The translations under genes were made by a program, and so were the position numbers. Below are positions 12,652 through 24,949 of a stretch of DNA of 64,000 nucleotides, piece after piece (within the stretch, counting starts at the first letter, position 1; each line of letters starts with the position of its first letter). The notes beneath the pieces were generated by a model. It saw only the letters and a list, made by a program, of their open reading frames with translations, searched no databases and had not been told where the DNA came from. The stretch spans positions 3,348,001-3,412,000 of the forward strand of contig NC_083513.1 of assembly GCF_032362555.1 (NCBI RefSeq). Direction: 5' to 3'. Origin of the DNA: Amyelois transitella. Taxonomy: Eukaryota > Arthropoda > Insecta > Lepidoptera > Pyralidae.

Positions 12652-12876
12652 AACATACATATATACTCACGCGTCTATCCCTTGCGGGGTAGACACAGCA
12701 AGCAGTCCTTTAAAGACTTATAGGTCACGGACAGCTGTTTGGGTTAATGATATAATTGAGATTCAAATAGTGACAGGTTGCTAGCCCATCGCCTAAAAGG
12801 AGAATCCCAAGTTTGTAAGCCAATCGTAGGAGTCCTAGTCGTTTTTTTGTTGGTGCTGGGAACCACAAGGCAATTT
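12652..12876 (-). mobile_element. LINE-tailed SINE-like repeat
   Basis: This is a minus-strand copy running from the CCTTGTGGTTCCCAGCACCA 5' end (right) to the CTACCCCGCAAGGGATAGAC 3' end and TATATATGTATG tail (left). There is a deletion in the part before the TTAGGCGATGGGCTAGCAAC word. Confidence 0.65.
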
Positions 12877-13099
12877 TACTGTTAGTAGGAACTTTAATTT
12901 TTTTACGCACTTACCGACTGAAAACACCGGATGCGAAACTTATATTACTGTAATGTTACTGAATAGAGAATTTCTTGGAAAATAGCGCATACCAACACAA
13001 ACTTCCATAATATTTATTATGTTCTTCCGGTTTCTATTCGTAATTTTGCACGAATACTGTTTTGTTGCAAAGCAGTTTACATTTGAAATCCCCACTAAA

Positions 13100-13245
13100 G
13101 AGTACCTGAATAATATAAATGCGAAAGTCTTTGTGCCTGTTACGGTTTCACGACTAAACCGCTGGACCGATTCTGATGAAATTTTGAATCGGAACACCTG
13201 TCTTTGGTCATTGTTTAATCAAAGCAGATAAAATTACTCTTGCGT
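13100..13245 (+). mobile_element. Helitron-like 5' fragment
   Basis: AATAATATAAATGCGAAAGT, TTTCACGACTAAACCGCTGG and ACCGATTCTGATGAAATTTT resemble the 5' and central parts of the Helitron-like subfamily 2. Both ends are lost. Confidence 0.45.
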
Positions 13246-13277
13246 TTCCATTTAGTCTCTTCGTACCTATATACTTA

Positions 13278-13365
13278 CCTATAATCACCTCTTTATCCCT
13301 TACGGAGTAGACAGAGCCAACAGTCTTGAAAGGACCGAAAAGGCACGTTTAGCTGTATATCTGCT
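13278..13365 (-). mobile_element. LINE-tailed SINE-like repeat, 3' fragment
   Basis: Minus-strand copy of the 3' third only: CTACTCCGTAAGGGATAAAG with the hairpin region altered to CGGTCCTTTCAAGACTG. It is 5'-truncated, as expected of target-primed reverse transcription. Confidence 0.5.
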
Positions 13366-13691
13366 TAGTTAACCTTTGCAATCCAAATATGCACGGCCGG
13401 TTATAATATATAAAAGAATTCGATTACTCTTTCTACACTGGGTCACTGAATATCGCCATTTCTCCTTTTGTGGCTTTTACTCTGAAACGTACGTCATAGG
13501 ATTCCCTATAAGTGTATAATAAAGTGTGCAAAGCACGTATTCCTACTACGGTCTTCGGGTTCCGTCAATCTATAGACACGGTTTTATGGCGGTAAAGTGC
13601 TTATGTGATGAAGGAAAGTTATAGTATTTTTTTTTCGTTTGCTTGTATCAGCTTTTCTATGATTTTTGATGAATAGTTACTGCCAAACTTT

Positions 13692-13912
13692 CATATATAC
13701 ATACAAATAGTCACATCTATATCCCTTGCGAGGTAGACAGAGCCAACGGTCTTGAAAATACTGAAAGTACACGTTAAGCTGTATGGCTTTCTCATGGAAT
13801 TGATATTCAAATAATGACAGGTCAGCATATCCTTTAGTCGCTTATTACGACACCCATGGGAGAGATATGGAGTGGTTGTATTCTTAAACGCCGGAAACCA
13901 CACAGTCACACT
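13692..13912 (-). mobile_element. LINE-tailed SINE-like repeat
   Basis: Minus-strand copy with the 5' end GTGTGGTTTCCGGCGTTTAA on the right and CTACCTCGCAAGGGATATAG plus a TTTGTATGTATATATG tail on the left. It has internal deletions between the CTATTTGAATCTC-like word and the GGTGTCGTAATAAGCGACTA word. Confidence 0.65.
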
Positions 13913-14304
13913 GTTTTACTGCCGCATTGGGATTAATCTCCTTTTAAATAAAACGTAGATAATAAAGTTAAACAAAAGACTACCAAATAAAATTTCAAAT
14001 AACGACCCCAAGTTTCAGCGATGCGAAGAAGTTCCCACTGATAGAGGCGGACCTATTCAAATCCCGCGGGTCGGGCATATGCTTCCGTCCTAAAGAAAGC
14101 CGCGAAGACATCTGCGACCAACCGCAAACCCAATTTAATGCCTCACGAAATCTGGACAAAATAAATGGAAAATAATATTTGCGTCCTGGAAATCCTAAAT
14201 ACATACGAGTTGTGTGTGTTATATCAAAAAGAATCTGGGGACAAAATACGTATATGATTCAAAAATAGATTTACCTATTTGCACAGAATTATTAAACTAC
14301 TTGC

Positions 14305-14566
14305 TGTGCCCGCGACTGCTTCCGCGTGGAATAGTTATTATGGGCCTCATTGAAGTCCTCAAGGATGAATAATTTTCCCCGTTTTTTTTTTCACATTTTC
14401 CATTATTTCTTTGCTCCTTAAGTTGCAGCGTGATGTTATATAGCCTAAAGCCTTCCTCGATAAATGGTCAATTTGATGCAAAAAGAATTTTTCAATTCGG
14501 ACCAGAAGTTTCTGATATTACCGCGTTCAAACAAACAAACTCTTCAGCTTTATAATATTAGTATAG
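14305..14566 (-). mobile_element. Old Helitron-like element
   Basis: On the minus strand it begins near ATACTAATATTATAAAGCTG and ends with CCACGCGGAAGCAGTCGCGG. It is diverged and the CTAG terminus is not intact. Confidence 0.45.
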
Positions 14567-14569
14567 ATT

Positions 14570-16160
14570 TGTGAGCGTCGATGGTCGCAAGATTAAGTTA
14601 ATCTAATAAGAAATTGTAACGTACAAATTCAAATCCAACCTCTTTTCATTAATTTATATGATTTTTTTAAAATAATTTATATTAATTAAATTTATATTAA
14701 TTTAATTATTAATCTCCTCTTCGCGTGGCTTCGCTGAGCTCACCTATGAAAAATTCTGGTAGAATCATCAGCGTCGCGGTGTCTACACCTGCGACTTTAT
14801 GCTGAATCGGGACATTTTCACTGTCCATCATTGTTCGTGGTACTTACATACACTTTGCATATTTACTTTTATTATTACTGATAATTATGTATGTGCTCAA
14901 CAAATGTATTGTGATAGTAAAGTAAGCTTTTATCTATCTATATATCTTTATCTTACGAGGCGAGAAAACATCGTTAACTCGCATGATTTAAGTACGACTT
15001 CTTTAACTAGATTCAAAACCAACTTCAATTCCCACTCTTCACTGTTTAAGCTGCATTACCTCGACAAAACAGTATTATCTTCTTAATAAACAGTAGATGA
15101 ACTGTTCCAAATATGAACAAATGGAATAGGCACTAAAACGGCAGGATAATTCCACATTGGCGTAAAGTAGTGAATCCTGTTGGTACATTAGTGTCTAATA
15201 ACTAGTTCAGCCTTATAAGAACACGTAAACGCTTTCAGAGGTAACAGGGAGTGCGCGTTGATTTAAGGCTTTTCTTTGAGACGCCGTAATAAAATAAGTA
15301 TTAAATGAAATTCCGTAACCGTGGCGCGCAGCCGAATTCATTTCTCACGGATTTCAAGGGACGTACTCAAGACTTATGTATGTATGAGAAAAATTTAATT
15401 TAAAAATAACTCGGAGGGTTCCGTGTTAGCTTGTTGTAGGTGGCAGTTATATTATAATATGTGTGTGTGGCTACAGATTTGTCATCGATGACCTAAAAAG
15501 AGACTTGTCTTTGAGATGTGAATTTTGAGAATTAAATAAACCTTTATTTTTTTCAATTTAATTTTTGATATCTAATAAGCACAAATCTTTAAATATGTTA
15601 GTACAAATTGCTAGAACACTGCGTAAAACTTTACTATGCAGATAGAGCTTATACATTATGCCTGTGAAACCTTGACATATACTTACGCAATAGAAATGAC
15701 AACATAACAATAATAGGTATAATTGGGGATAGTTTCCCCAACTGAAATAATCCTTTCCCATTATAAGTTACAATTTTGAATTAAGAATCCAACCAACAAT
15801 AAAGAAGACTTTAAATTTGGAATTTTACTAGTTCTTGAACTTCATTTGAACACGCCTTCGAGGATTCTGAGCAAAGTATATCGGAAGGCGGCGGAAAACA
15901 AAGCACATACTGCCACTATGCCACTCTTTTCGGATTGCACTTCAGTCTATACAAAATTCGACGTTTAAACTACCAGATGTAGCGTTTGAAATTCAGAAAA
16001 AATATTTGCGTATTAAATAAAATGCGCTGCTATAAAAAAAACTGATTTGAAACTTTTGCGTTGCATTACACTATTTATAAATACAACAGGCTTCTGCTCC
16101 ATCTACGTCCATACGGTGCGGTAGCCCGCTGATTTTTAGTCCCTCGGTGACCACGGATCA
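14570..16160. other. Non-coding, no recognised gene
   Basis: Open frames at 14799-15086 (plus) and 15558-15761 (minus) have no domain, no compositional bias and no splice partners. A 32-bp word at 15292-15323 recurs exactly at 16803-16834 (see findings). Confidence 0.4.
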
Positions 16161-16164
16161 TTGT

Positions 16165-16280
16165 AGATAGATAAAACTCTTTATTGCACCATAAGAGTAA
16201 AACATACAAAACAACACACAACAGATAGAGATGGTACAAAGATGGACTTATCGCTAATGCAAATGTAAAACAATTCCAAA
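16165..16280. repeat. Diverged dispersed repeat
   Basis: The left edge ATAAAACTCTTTATTGCACC resembles 3424-3445. It looks like an antisense retroposon 3' region. Family and ends are unclear. Confidence 0.3.
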
Positions 16281-16856
16281 CGTCCGAGATCTATTAAAGA
16301 TACTTTACGTGGGCGTTGAATACCTGTAGTGTTCATAAATACAAAGTACTTACTAAGGAGTTTTTTACAGCTTCAAAAACCTTGCTGCAGTCACTTGCTT
16401 ACAAACCTTGCAAAAGCAAGGTTTACTTCACAAAAAGTAACTGTTCGATATGTTTATCGAGGGATTAAATGGGTATCATCTATAGTAGCTAACATACTAA
16501 TTTTAATCATACCTGCGTACATGGTTATGAACAACTAATAAGTAGTACATAATACAACGTCACACCTGTTTCCCATAGTTGGCTACAGCTACTAGGGTTT
16601 TCTACCGCTCGCTACGTTTATTAGAGATTTCCTTGCTCATTTCTTCTTTTTTTAATCATAACCATGATCATTTATTCCTTGAATATGGTTACAATATACA
16701 TAGGTCTTAAGTATTCAAGTACAGTTTCTGTTAACACATATTCTACCTTTGAAGGCGTCGGAATTATTGTATATTCTAAATAAGCAGCGTATATAGGCTC
16801 TGAAATAAGTATTAAATGAAATTCCGTAACCGTGTCACTCTCTCTCATAGCTAGCG

Positions 16857-17172
16857 TATAGAAAAGGGTATGTTAAGATGGTTCGGTCATGTGGAGAGGA
16901 TGAATGAAAGCAGGTTGACTAAGCAGATATACAAGGAGAGTGTGGAGGGAAAGGTCGGAGTGGGAAGACCTAGACGAACGTATCTTGATCAAATTAAGGA
17001 CGTCCTGGTAAAGGGTCAGGTCAAAAGTACCCGAAACCGCCGAGCTTGTATGAAGAGAGTTATGAATGTGGACGAAGCGAAAGAAGTATGCAGAGATCGT
17101 GGCAAGTGGAAAGAGGTAGTCTCTGCCTACCCCTCCGGGAAAGAGGCGTGATTGTATGTATGTATGTATGTA
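16857..17172 (+). mobile_element. LINE (non-LTR retrotransposon) 3' end, 5'-truncated
   Basis: The frame 16870-17151 is open for 93 codons and encodes the extreme C-terminus of a non-LTR reverse transcriptase protein: MLRWFGHVERM, then GRPRRTYLDQIKD and a basic tail ending YPSGKEA. It ends with (TATG)n. Over its whole length it is almost identical to 42183-42497, so both are recent copies. The polymerase core and endonuclease are absent, so it cannot be autonomous. The microsatellite tail without poly(A) is like RTE-type LINEs, but the clade is inference. Confidence 0.85.
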
Positions 17173-17173
17173 T

Positions 17174-19280
17174 AGGCTCTGTCAAATTATAATCATTTTG
17201 TCAATATTTCAATGTGAAATAATAGTAAATTTGTCGAATTATAATATTAATTTTTAAAAAATTAAAAATTAATAAAATTTTATAACATCTCTACGATTGC
17301 GGGTTATCCTATCTCCCTTTTTATATGACATCTACACTCTACTCTTTTTTAACTTTACGAAACTGACCTTGTCCTCGTCTTTCAGCCAGCTCGGTAGAAG
17401 TAAAAGTCAGAATATATTCTCACTTAATGTCGCCAGAGATAAAATATAAGCTAATGGATTGAGAATTGAGGTTTACAAAGATGAGACAAGTGTTTATTGA
17501 TTTGTTAAAAAGTGAACCCTAATTATTTATAGTTACTTAATTTGAACAAAAGGTTGTCGTTTTAAATTAATTATTTCTACATGTGTGGATACAATAAAAT
17601 TAATTATAATACAATTTATATCATATCTGAATTGATTCAACCATGACTTTAACTGGGAGTGTAAACTAATTAGGTTATTTACTTATATAAAGTCATCATA
17701 GTTAAAAGCGTGACTAAAATATATTTTGACAAACAAAATAATTAACATTAACACACATACATTAATAGTAATTCACATGACAGGCGAGTAGAAAAGTACA
17801 GTCACCTACAAAAAAATATCATACAAACCAAAACCTTATCTGATAGCTCTCTAATCATTAGTTCCCACGTACAGAACATTCCTAAACGTCTGAGTTTAGA
17901 GTGTTGAAAGTATAAAACATTTCTAAACAAGCTGGTGTGATAACAAACCTAATAGGACGTAGTAGCGGCGCAAGCACCAAACTTCACTGAATTGGCGAGG
18001 GTTCCCGCTAATAGTTGTGCCAAATGGCTCTGCTTTTAACGGCCCGAAGTTATTTACTTGGCGAAAATCCGAGAAAATCTAGCTTAAATACAAACACTGT
18101 GTGTGTAAAAAATATGCACAGTTCTTGCTTTTCAGAGGAATAGCTGAACCGATTTTCAGGATATGTATTCTACAAACTTTTTTATTTAGTAGGTATTTTA
18201 TTGTAAGTAAGTGCTTTGCATTGGTCATTCACAATTTCTCACTAGAAATGTATTAGATTCACTTTTCATCAATTACCAACAACACACACCTTAATTTTTA
18301 TACGATCTTATCTTGATATATATCAAGATTTACCTTTACTTCAGTTATTAAAGGAATGGACTGTACTCGTATAGTGTTATAAAAATAAAATAAATAAAAA
18401 AGAATCCATTTATTTCAGGCTACTGATAGGCCCATAATACAAAAGAAAAGAAAAGACAAATTCATCCATATTATACCTACATTGTTTTTACGGAAATGCA
18501 TAATTAAAAAAAATTGCTTACTAGCTGGCACTTATGAGACACAGCTTAGTAATAGGGTCCCATTTTCGCCTGTTCGCTACGGAACACTAAAAAAGCATTT
18601 ATTTCGTCTCTTGTTTTTACATCTCTAGTTAAAAACAACGAACATTTACACGGCAAATTAATATAACACATCGGGTACATATTAATTTATAAAGGTAGCA
18701 CCTCATCTGAGGAAGTTTCATATTAATGTTCTAATTACCACTGCAGTACCCTATATTATAAATGTGAATATTTGACTAAACGAGGTGGCAATTAATATCT
18801 TTCTGACATCATTCGCATTAATTTAACTTAACAATACAAACTTACCGTCTCGTGGATGCCTAAAGTCGACGTAAGGAACAAGTGATTAATTATGTCTTAT
18901 TTGGGGATTTGGCTATAAAGGGAGCTGCCATATTGAGTTCGTAACGGCTTTGTAAAGTCATTTATATTGTCACCTATTATATTGTCGTCATTTATCGGTA
19001 TACCTTAATGGAAACATATTATGTAGTCCACATAAGTACTTTGTTTTTACATAAAAGATATCATTCTGTTTTCATTGCGGGTATCCTTGCTCGTTTAAAG
19101 TCCGGAGTTAGATTCCAACATTTTTCTTTTTGTTTTCACCTTCTTAACGATTTCACTTAATATCGACGTCAAGTCAGGAATAATATCGCAGTACATATTT
19201 ATATAGGTACCTATTGGATTTCAAGCGTTCACCTCCAAGTACTTTGTACCTTATAGAACCGAGGGCGAAAATCTGACGTT
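17174..19280. other. Non-coding, no recognised feature
   Basis: This is AT-rich sequence without supportable exons. A 20-bp perfect palindrome ATCTTGATATATATCAAGAT lies near 18308-18330. Confidence 0.45.
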
Positions 19281-19334
19281 TTAATAAAAGACCATTAATA
19301 ATATTAACATATTATTAATTGTAAATAATAAAGA

Positions 19335-19552
19335 AATAAATTGAGCTAGCCCTATCGTAAGTTCGAGACTATGGGATACTAACTCAACGATACTATATAA
19401 AAAATTATAATATATACTTGCATAGATAAACATCCAATACCTAGGCCAATCAGAAAAAAAATCGTTACTCATCATGAGGCCGAGATTCAAACTCGGGACC
19501 TCTGTGTCACAGACAAGCGCACTACCGCTGCGTCACAGAGATTAAGATTAGA
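19335..19552 (-). mobile_element. tRNA-derived SINE, family B
   Basis: On the minus strand the right end has a tRNA-like head: box A-like GACGCAGCGGTAG, a seven-base loop CTGTGAC (anticodon position GTG), and a perfect T-arm CCGAGTTTGAATCTCGG. The acceptor stems do not pair, so it is not a working tRNA. The body shares AGCTAGCCC and a TAGTATCCCATA-type word with 52648-52735. The 3' limit is uncertain. Confidence 0.6.
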
Positions 19553-20001
19553 CAATTATAATTCTGACCACACAATAATATTTCTTTAGCAACTATCCAG
19601 TTAAATATATATTAAAAGATATTAAAACCAAGCGGACAGGTCGAAACGATGCGCTCGTATTTTATCTACGTAAAAGTACTTTAACACTGAACTAACCGCT
19701 AGTCATAGCAGTTCTCAAACTGTACAGGACAGAGTTACCAACTAACTCAATAAAATTTTTGGCGTACTAATAGAGACTCCGTTCGCCAGCCGGCTTGGGA
19801 CAAAGGCAACTCGGAATTGAACTAAAATCAACGTTCTGTTTTAATGAGCCGGGCTGTCGGGTCGCCATTTTGGGAATTAATTAAAAACAGCGGTCGGAAC
19901 ATTCATGGCACTACGGGAATATTTTTGCTTTCGTTTCAAGCTTATGTTTCGCTTGATATGACTTGCCTACTTGTATACTTATAAAAAATAAATAATAAAA
20001 T

Positions 20002-20400
20002 CACCCCTCTTTCCCGGAAGGGTAGGATATATCTTTTTACAACACGTCTAAGTATAGGTATCCCATGAGAGATGCCAACAGTCTTGAAAAGACTGAAAAG
20101 TCACGTTCAGCTATATGGTTTATAGAGATTCAGTTTATAGAGATGAATAGTGACAGGTTGCTAACCCATCGCCTTCAAGAGGAATCCCCAGTTTATAAGC
20201 CTATCCCTTAGTCGCCTTTTACAACACCCATGGGAGAGATAAAACCACTCCGGTTTTATGCTTAAGCGCCGGAAACCACACGACAATGCCGCCGCTGCAA
20301 TATATCTTTTTGCTTGCCACAATGTCTGTATGGTTCTTTTGCTTCATCCACATTCATAACTCTCTTCATGCAAGTAAGTGTCTACGAATGGTCTGTTCCT
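20002..20400 (-). mobile_element. LINE 3' end, probably interrupted
   Basis: Two minus-strand pieces match the LINE 3' region: 20002-20032 (TCACCCCTCTTTCCCGGAAG and GGTAGGA) and 20305-20400 (TTGCCACAATGTCTGTATGG, CATCCACATTCATAACTCTC, TTCATGCAAG). The LINE-tailed SINE-like repeat 20060-20286 lies between them, so it appears to have inserted into an older LINE copy. Confidence 0.55.
20060..20286 (-). mobile_element. LINE-tailed SINE-like repeat nested in a LINE
   Basis: Minus-strand copy with CGTGTGGTTTCCGGCGCTTA at its 5' end (right), GGGTGTTGTAAAAGGCGACT and the hairpin word CAGTCTTTTCAAGACTG. The 3' tail is replaced by unrelated bases next to the LINE piece. Confidence 0.65.
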
Positions 20401-21029
20401 TTAGGGTGGCCCTTTGTGTAGGTACTACATAACATACAGAACAATGATTTATTGGGTAAAAACAAACTTGGTTTTTATAGATGCCGTCGGTAATTAAATG
20501 GCTGATAAGGATTAAAAAATGGATACGCTCATTAAAATAACATTATTTAAAAAGCTTAGCATAATTACTTAGCAGCTCAATATCAACAGTCAATCTACAT
20601 ATCAAGGGTTAACAGATTTTTTAAGTGACGCAATAATAATATTTATTTTCCGTTTCTATACACAGTATGTAATCACAGATTCTATTTTCCATGACAAATA
20701 CTTTGCTGCTTGTATCAATGCCTCCGTAGATTTAATTTGGTAGATCGCTAAATGTATACGATAGAAATTTATCACAAATTAATGATTTTGCAGAAGGTTT
20801 CCTCTCCATTGATTTTTTCAACCGCTCCAGCCCTCTACACACAAAGTCCAAACGCGTTATGTTGACGACGGAAATATAAAGTAAATAAGAAAATAAATGT
20901 ATTTATCCAATAAAATCGGTAAAAATATTTACTGCCTATAAAACAAAAATTTGTTCACATTTCAAAAATATAAATAACTATGAAATACTTAACTCAAGCT
21001 CTCATTACATCAATCTTCTCGTCCCATGC

Positions 21030-21182
21030 AGATTGTAAAAGTCGATAAAGGGAAAGGCTTATAAAGGGCTTAGGATTATTGTCTTATAGCCGATGGGCTA
21101 GCAACCTGTCGCACCTTTCAGCCCTTTTAAGACTGTTGGCTCTGTCTACTCCGTAAGCGATAGATTTTATTATATGAGCGTG
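21030..21182 (+). mobile_element. LINE-tailed SINE-like repeat, with deletion
   Basis: Plus-strand copy: GGCTTATAAAGGGCTTAGGA, CGATGGGCTAGCAACCTGTC, then directly CTTTTAAGACTGTTGGCTCT and GTCTACTCCGTAAGCGATAG. The segment between the CTGTC word and the hairpin is deleted. Confidence 0.6.
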
Positions 21183-22014
21183 TTTATTTAATATATGTAT
21201 GCTTCAGCATCACGAAGTCTATCAAACTACAGGTTTGTTAAATCTTTAGACTATGGTAGGGTCTCATTTGAGGCAAGTACTTACCACCTCTGTCACGTTC
21301 TTACAAATTGATACAGTGTACGTGACCCTCTCAGTACTATGACGCTCATTTCAGCCCTGTCTGTACCGGGATAAGAAGATAATTTATGGGGTTGACCTCA
21401 TTAGTGCCTAAATTTGTAACAATTTCAACAGTTGAATAGGTGAAACCATTAATATAGGATTAATTTATGTTTTGTTAATTGGCTTTTAATATCTCGAACT
21501 CAAGTATTTTAATACATTTCTGAGGTTTCCAAGGTGAAGCAACGTATGTATGTATATGTCTGTTTTAATTTTTTTAAATTAAATAATTTACAAAAAAAAA
21601 GAAAAGTAATATTGATAAACCCAATCAGAGTCGAAATTCATTAATAACAATCTGTACATGCATAATAGTCTACAATACACCTTCTTCTATTACATAATAA
21701 TTTCTTTCTCTTTCGAAAAACGCTAGCTTGATTCAGGACGCGTGTAGTTTCCCGCCTCTCTTTTTTACAGATATTAAATGTCCACTTTCAACAAAATATA
21801 ATATTCCTGCGCAGCGAAAGCAATTTAATAGCGCTTCGCAGTCACGAAGACAAGAGCCTTCCTGCAGTTTATGTGAAATTTCCTTGAAGAATTTGATTTG
21901 TCTTAATACTCAGCATTAGTGCATGCTTGACTTTGGCATGTAGGTAAGGGGTAAGTACTAACAGCGAATTGTCTCAAATTCCTGCGGTGAAGGGAATTAA
22001 CGGCATTTTCGTTT

Positions 22015-22044
22015 TACGTAGGCGAAGCCTCGGGCGACTTCTAG
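22015..22044 (+). mobile_element. Helitron-like 3' end remnant
   Basis: GTAGGCGAAGCCTCGGGCGA followed by CTTCTAG and T has the GC stem and the CTAG|T terminus of the Helitron-like elements. The 5' end is not visible. Confidence 0.4.
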
Positions 22045-22049
22045 TACAG

Positions 22050-24335
22050 AATAAATGAAAACAGAATATTTACTTTGAAATTCTGCTTACCAAAGTTGAA
22101 ATGAAACAGGGATTAAAATGAATACGTTTTCTGTTACCAGACTTTAAACTCCATTTACGGATAAACGGAATAAAAGTTTCCATGTTTATTGAATCGTGTA
22201 ACTTCCTAACTCGCATGCTTCAATCCTCTTAAAACTTTAATTATTTTAAAACTGTACATTTCTAACTAGACGAAGCTATTTCTATTGACGGTTTTATGCA
22301 AACATTTAATTATTCTGCTTCGATGAAGCACGTTTATTAGGGAAAGATCAAACGTACGTATTCAATTATGAAGACTACTAGGGTTTTCATTTTACTAAAA
22401 TGAGTTTCTACAATTAGAACAGTGCTACAAACAAGCCAATTTTCTTGAGTACTAGACCAAACTACAAATGGTCTATCAAGCCTGAAGAGAGACGAGATTG
22501 CCTATGTGGGTCACGTATTATTCAATAAACCCAAAATTAATACTTGATACGTGAGTTGCGTTCGCAAATGGGACTTTTTCGTTATTTTGCTCTAATAAAG
22601 ATACGGTATGGAAGTCCAAACTATTTACTTAGTCCCTATCCAGACATTGACGTCAAAACGATAGAGGTATCATTGAAGTTATATAGGAACATATCAGTTT
22701 TAGGATGTAGATATATAATTTGAAAACAGCGCCAAGCTGCATCTTAGGGAAATCTGTTCGTATTTGAAATTTGATAGGAAGTTTTCGAGTAGATCTTATA
22801 AATACAGAGAGTGTATGCGTAAATCGAGGGAAAGCCCCAAAATACTAGATAGGTTCATAGAACTTGAATAGTGAATATAAGAGGATGTTATTTTTAGATT
22901 TAGAAATATTCACTTCGATATAATTCGGTTCTCAAATAATTTTGGATAAGTCAAGTTTCTAATTTGTCTGGCAACTAAACTTGTTAAGTCTATGACTGCC
23001 AAACCCGGAACCATTGATTCAGATATAACTTTGTAATTATTTTATCCCATGGAAGGAACTTTGCTAACTCGCTGGAAGTTTCACGGCGTAGTAATTATTT
23101 AACCGCAATAATTAATAAGACACAATAAATTTGGGGAACACCCGGCAGAATTAGGGAAATACCCTGCTGTCGCGGCGAGTTGGGACGCAACTCACGTCCT
23201 TTATTAATTTCCAACGAAATAGATTTCAAATGCGAGTAATTAACTGCCACGTCGTCGGAATTCAGGTCGATTTTTCTGAAACGTTTCATTAAGGTACGCT
23301 TTTTAAACTCATGAAGAAGTGAGGCGAATTAAACCAAAATGGTCTGCAATATATTAATACAGTTTAGTCATGAAGCTCCACAACAAAGAAAACCTATGAA
23401 ATATAATTAAAAGCTTAAATACAAATTAACCCTACAAAATAATTCCACGCACCTTTACATCATCGGACGTCACAGCGTGGGCAGATTTGTTAGATGTTGT
23501 AGGACAACCGTTGAGTGGTCCAACCACGCCCAACATTAACATTAAATAACTTATATCAATAACTCACATCAAACACAAAAAAATGCTTCACATAAAAATC
23601 ACGAAGCCCTCCACAACACCAAGACTTTATGCCTTAAAACCACAGGTACTGATAAAGTGGTAACAAGGCAAATCGATCCTGACGGGATCTGGTTCTCCCG
23701 GGAACGAATTACTGGCTCCGGCAGCACTCCCGATATTATTCCATCGGAATTGATTACAGAAAGCCAAATATCTGTTGTATTCTTATTCGAATTTAGCGTT
23801 GCATTTTTGTTGGTAAATTTTTTCAACATCCAATTATGTTTTATAAAACAATTCATCAATGTCGATGCTCAAACCAATAAACTTCAAAAGTATAAAAAAA
23901 GGCACATGTCTGCTAAAGAGCAGTTTTAGTTAGGAACAAATTACCAATTCCTATGAAATCAAACAACGCTCATTTCCAACTTTAAAAAGCTCGAGGACGC
24001 CAAGTTACATTGTCTTGAATGTATAAGAGAACAGTTTGTTCGGAACTACTGAATGTAATATCTTTTATTCAGATAAAGTAATAGGGTTTTTCTATGTATA
24101 GGTTCATTAATCTCCATTTATAGAAAATCCCACGGAATCGAGAGATATTTTTCGGGATGAAAGGTACGCAATATCCTTAGTAGGTACTCCTTTATACTTT
24201 ATGCGAGAAGATGAGTTGATGAGATGCGCAAATAAAACGCGAATACCAACAAATTTATAATTTTAGGTCAACGTCCACCAATGTTGTGAAATCAAAAGAT
24301 ATGACTATTATTAAATGTCCCACAATAATCTATTT
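22050..24335. other. Non-coding, no recognised gene
   Basis: No exon can be supported. The patch 23130-23290 is GC-richer than its surroundings and open on the minus strand, and 23657-23929 is open on both strands, but neither shows a domain nor usable splice sites. Confidence 0.4.
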
Positions 24336-24339
24336 TCTA

Positions 24340-24945
24340 TAATCGTATCTTTATCCCGTACGGGGTAGACAAAACCAACAGTCTTTTTTGAAGCAAATGA
24401 AAAAATATTTGTCCTTTCATTCGCTTTGATAGCACTTAATAGTTCCGTCTCATGTGCATTCTTTTTTCAATAAATAGGGAAACATGAAAATAACAATTCA
24501 ATCATCAAAGAGGTGGTACCTCTCTTCTAAAAACTACACCGCTAGTTCATTTAATTAACGCTAAATCTTTAATAAATTGAAAGTAGCTGCAATGTAATAT
24601 TCTCCATACACTTACCAAGAATTCTCGTTACCTTACTAGGAACTTATTGGAGCTCCGCCCATGTTGTGAAAAAGCTTCATTTGTAGGATAAAATCTAGTG
24701 AAGTAAAATACTTCTATACTTTTTACTCAAGCTCGGGCACGCGAGAGTCGAGCCAAATGATGATTATGTTTTCCAATGTAAGTTAGTAATTTGTTTCATA
24801 GGAAACCCATTATTTCCTTCGTTTACTAAAGAATCTAATCAATTTCGTGCCGTATGGTTCCCGGTACTTAATAATGTAACTCCAACAATCTTCAAAAAAC
24901 TGAAAATCCACGCCAAGTTGTATGACTTGTATATTGTATTAGCGT
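24340..24945 (-). mobile_element. Scattered LINE-tailed SINE-like remnants
   Basis: A 3' scrap (24345-24385, minus, with CTACCCCGTACGGGATAAAG) is followed about 460 bases later by a rearranged piece at 24848-24945 that carries a 5'-end word (GTGCCGTATGGTTCCCGGTA) in plus orientation next to an antisense hairpin-like word. The pieces are inconsistent in order, so this is a degraded mosaic. Confidence 0.4.
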
Positions 24946-24949
24946 CTTC

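Noticed and set aside
19480..19552. A functional tRNA gene (anticodon loop with GTG, good T-arm) on the minus strand
   Set aside because: The 5' and 3' acceptor segments do not pair and the anticodon stem is weak. The segment is continuous with a repeat body that occurs elsewhere, so it is a tRNA-derived SINE head.
23599..23929. Overlapping open frames on both strands
   Set aside because: No protein feature, and the overlap of two long frames in moderately GC sequence is expected by chance.
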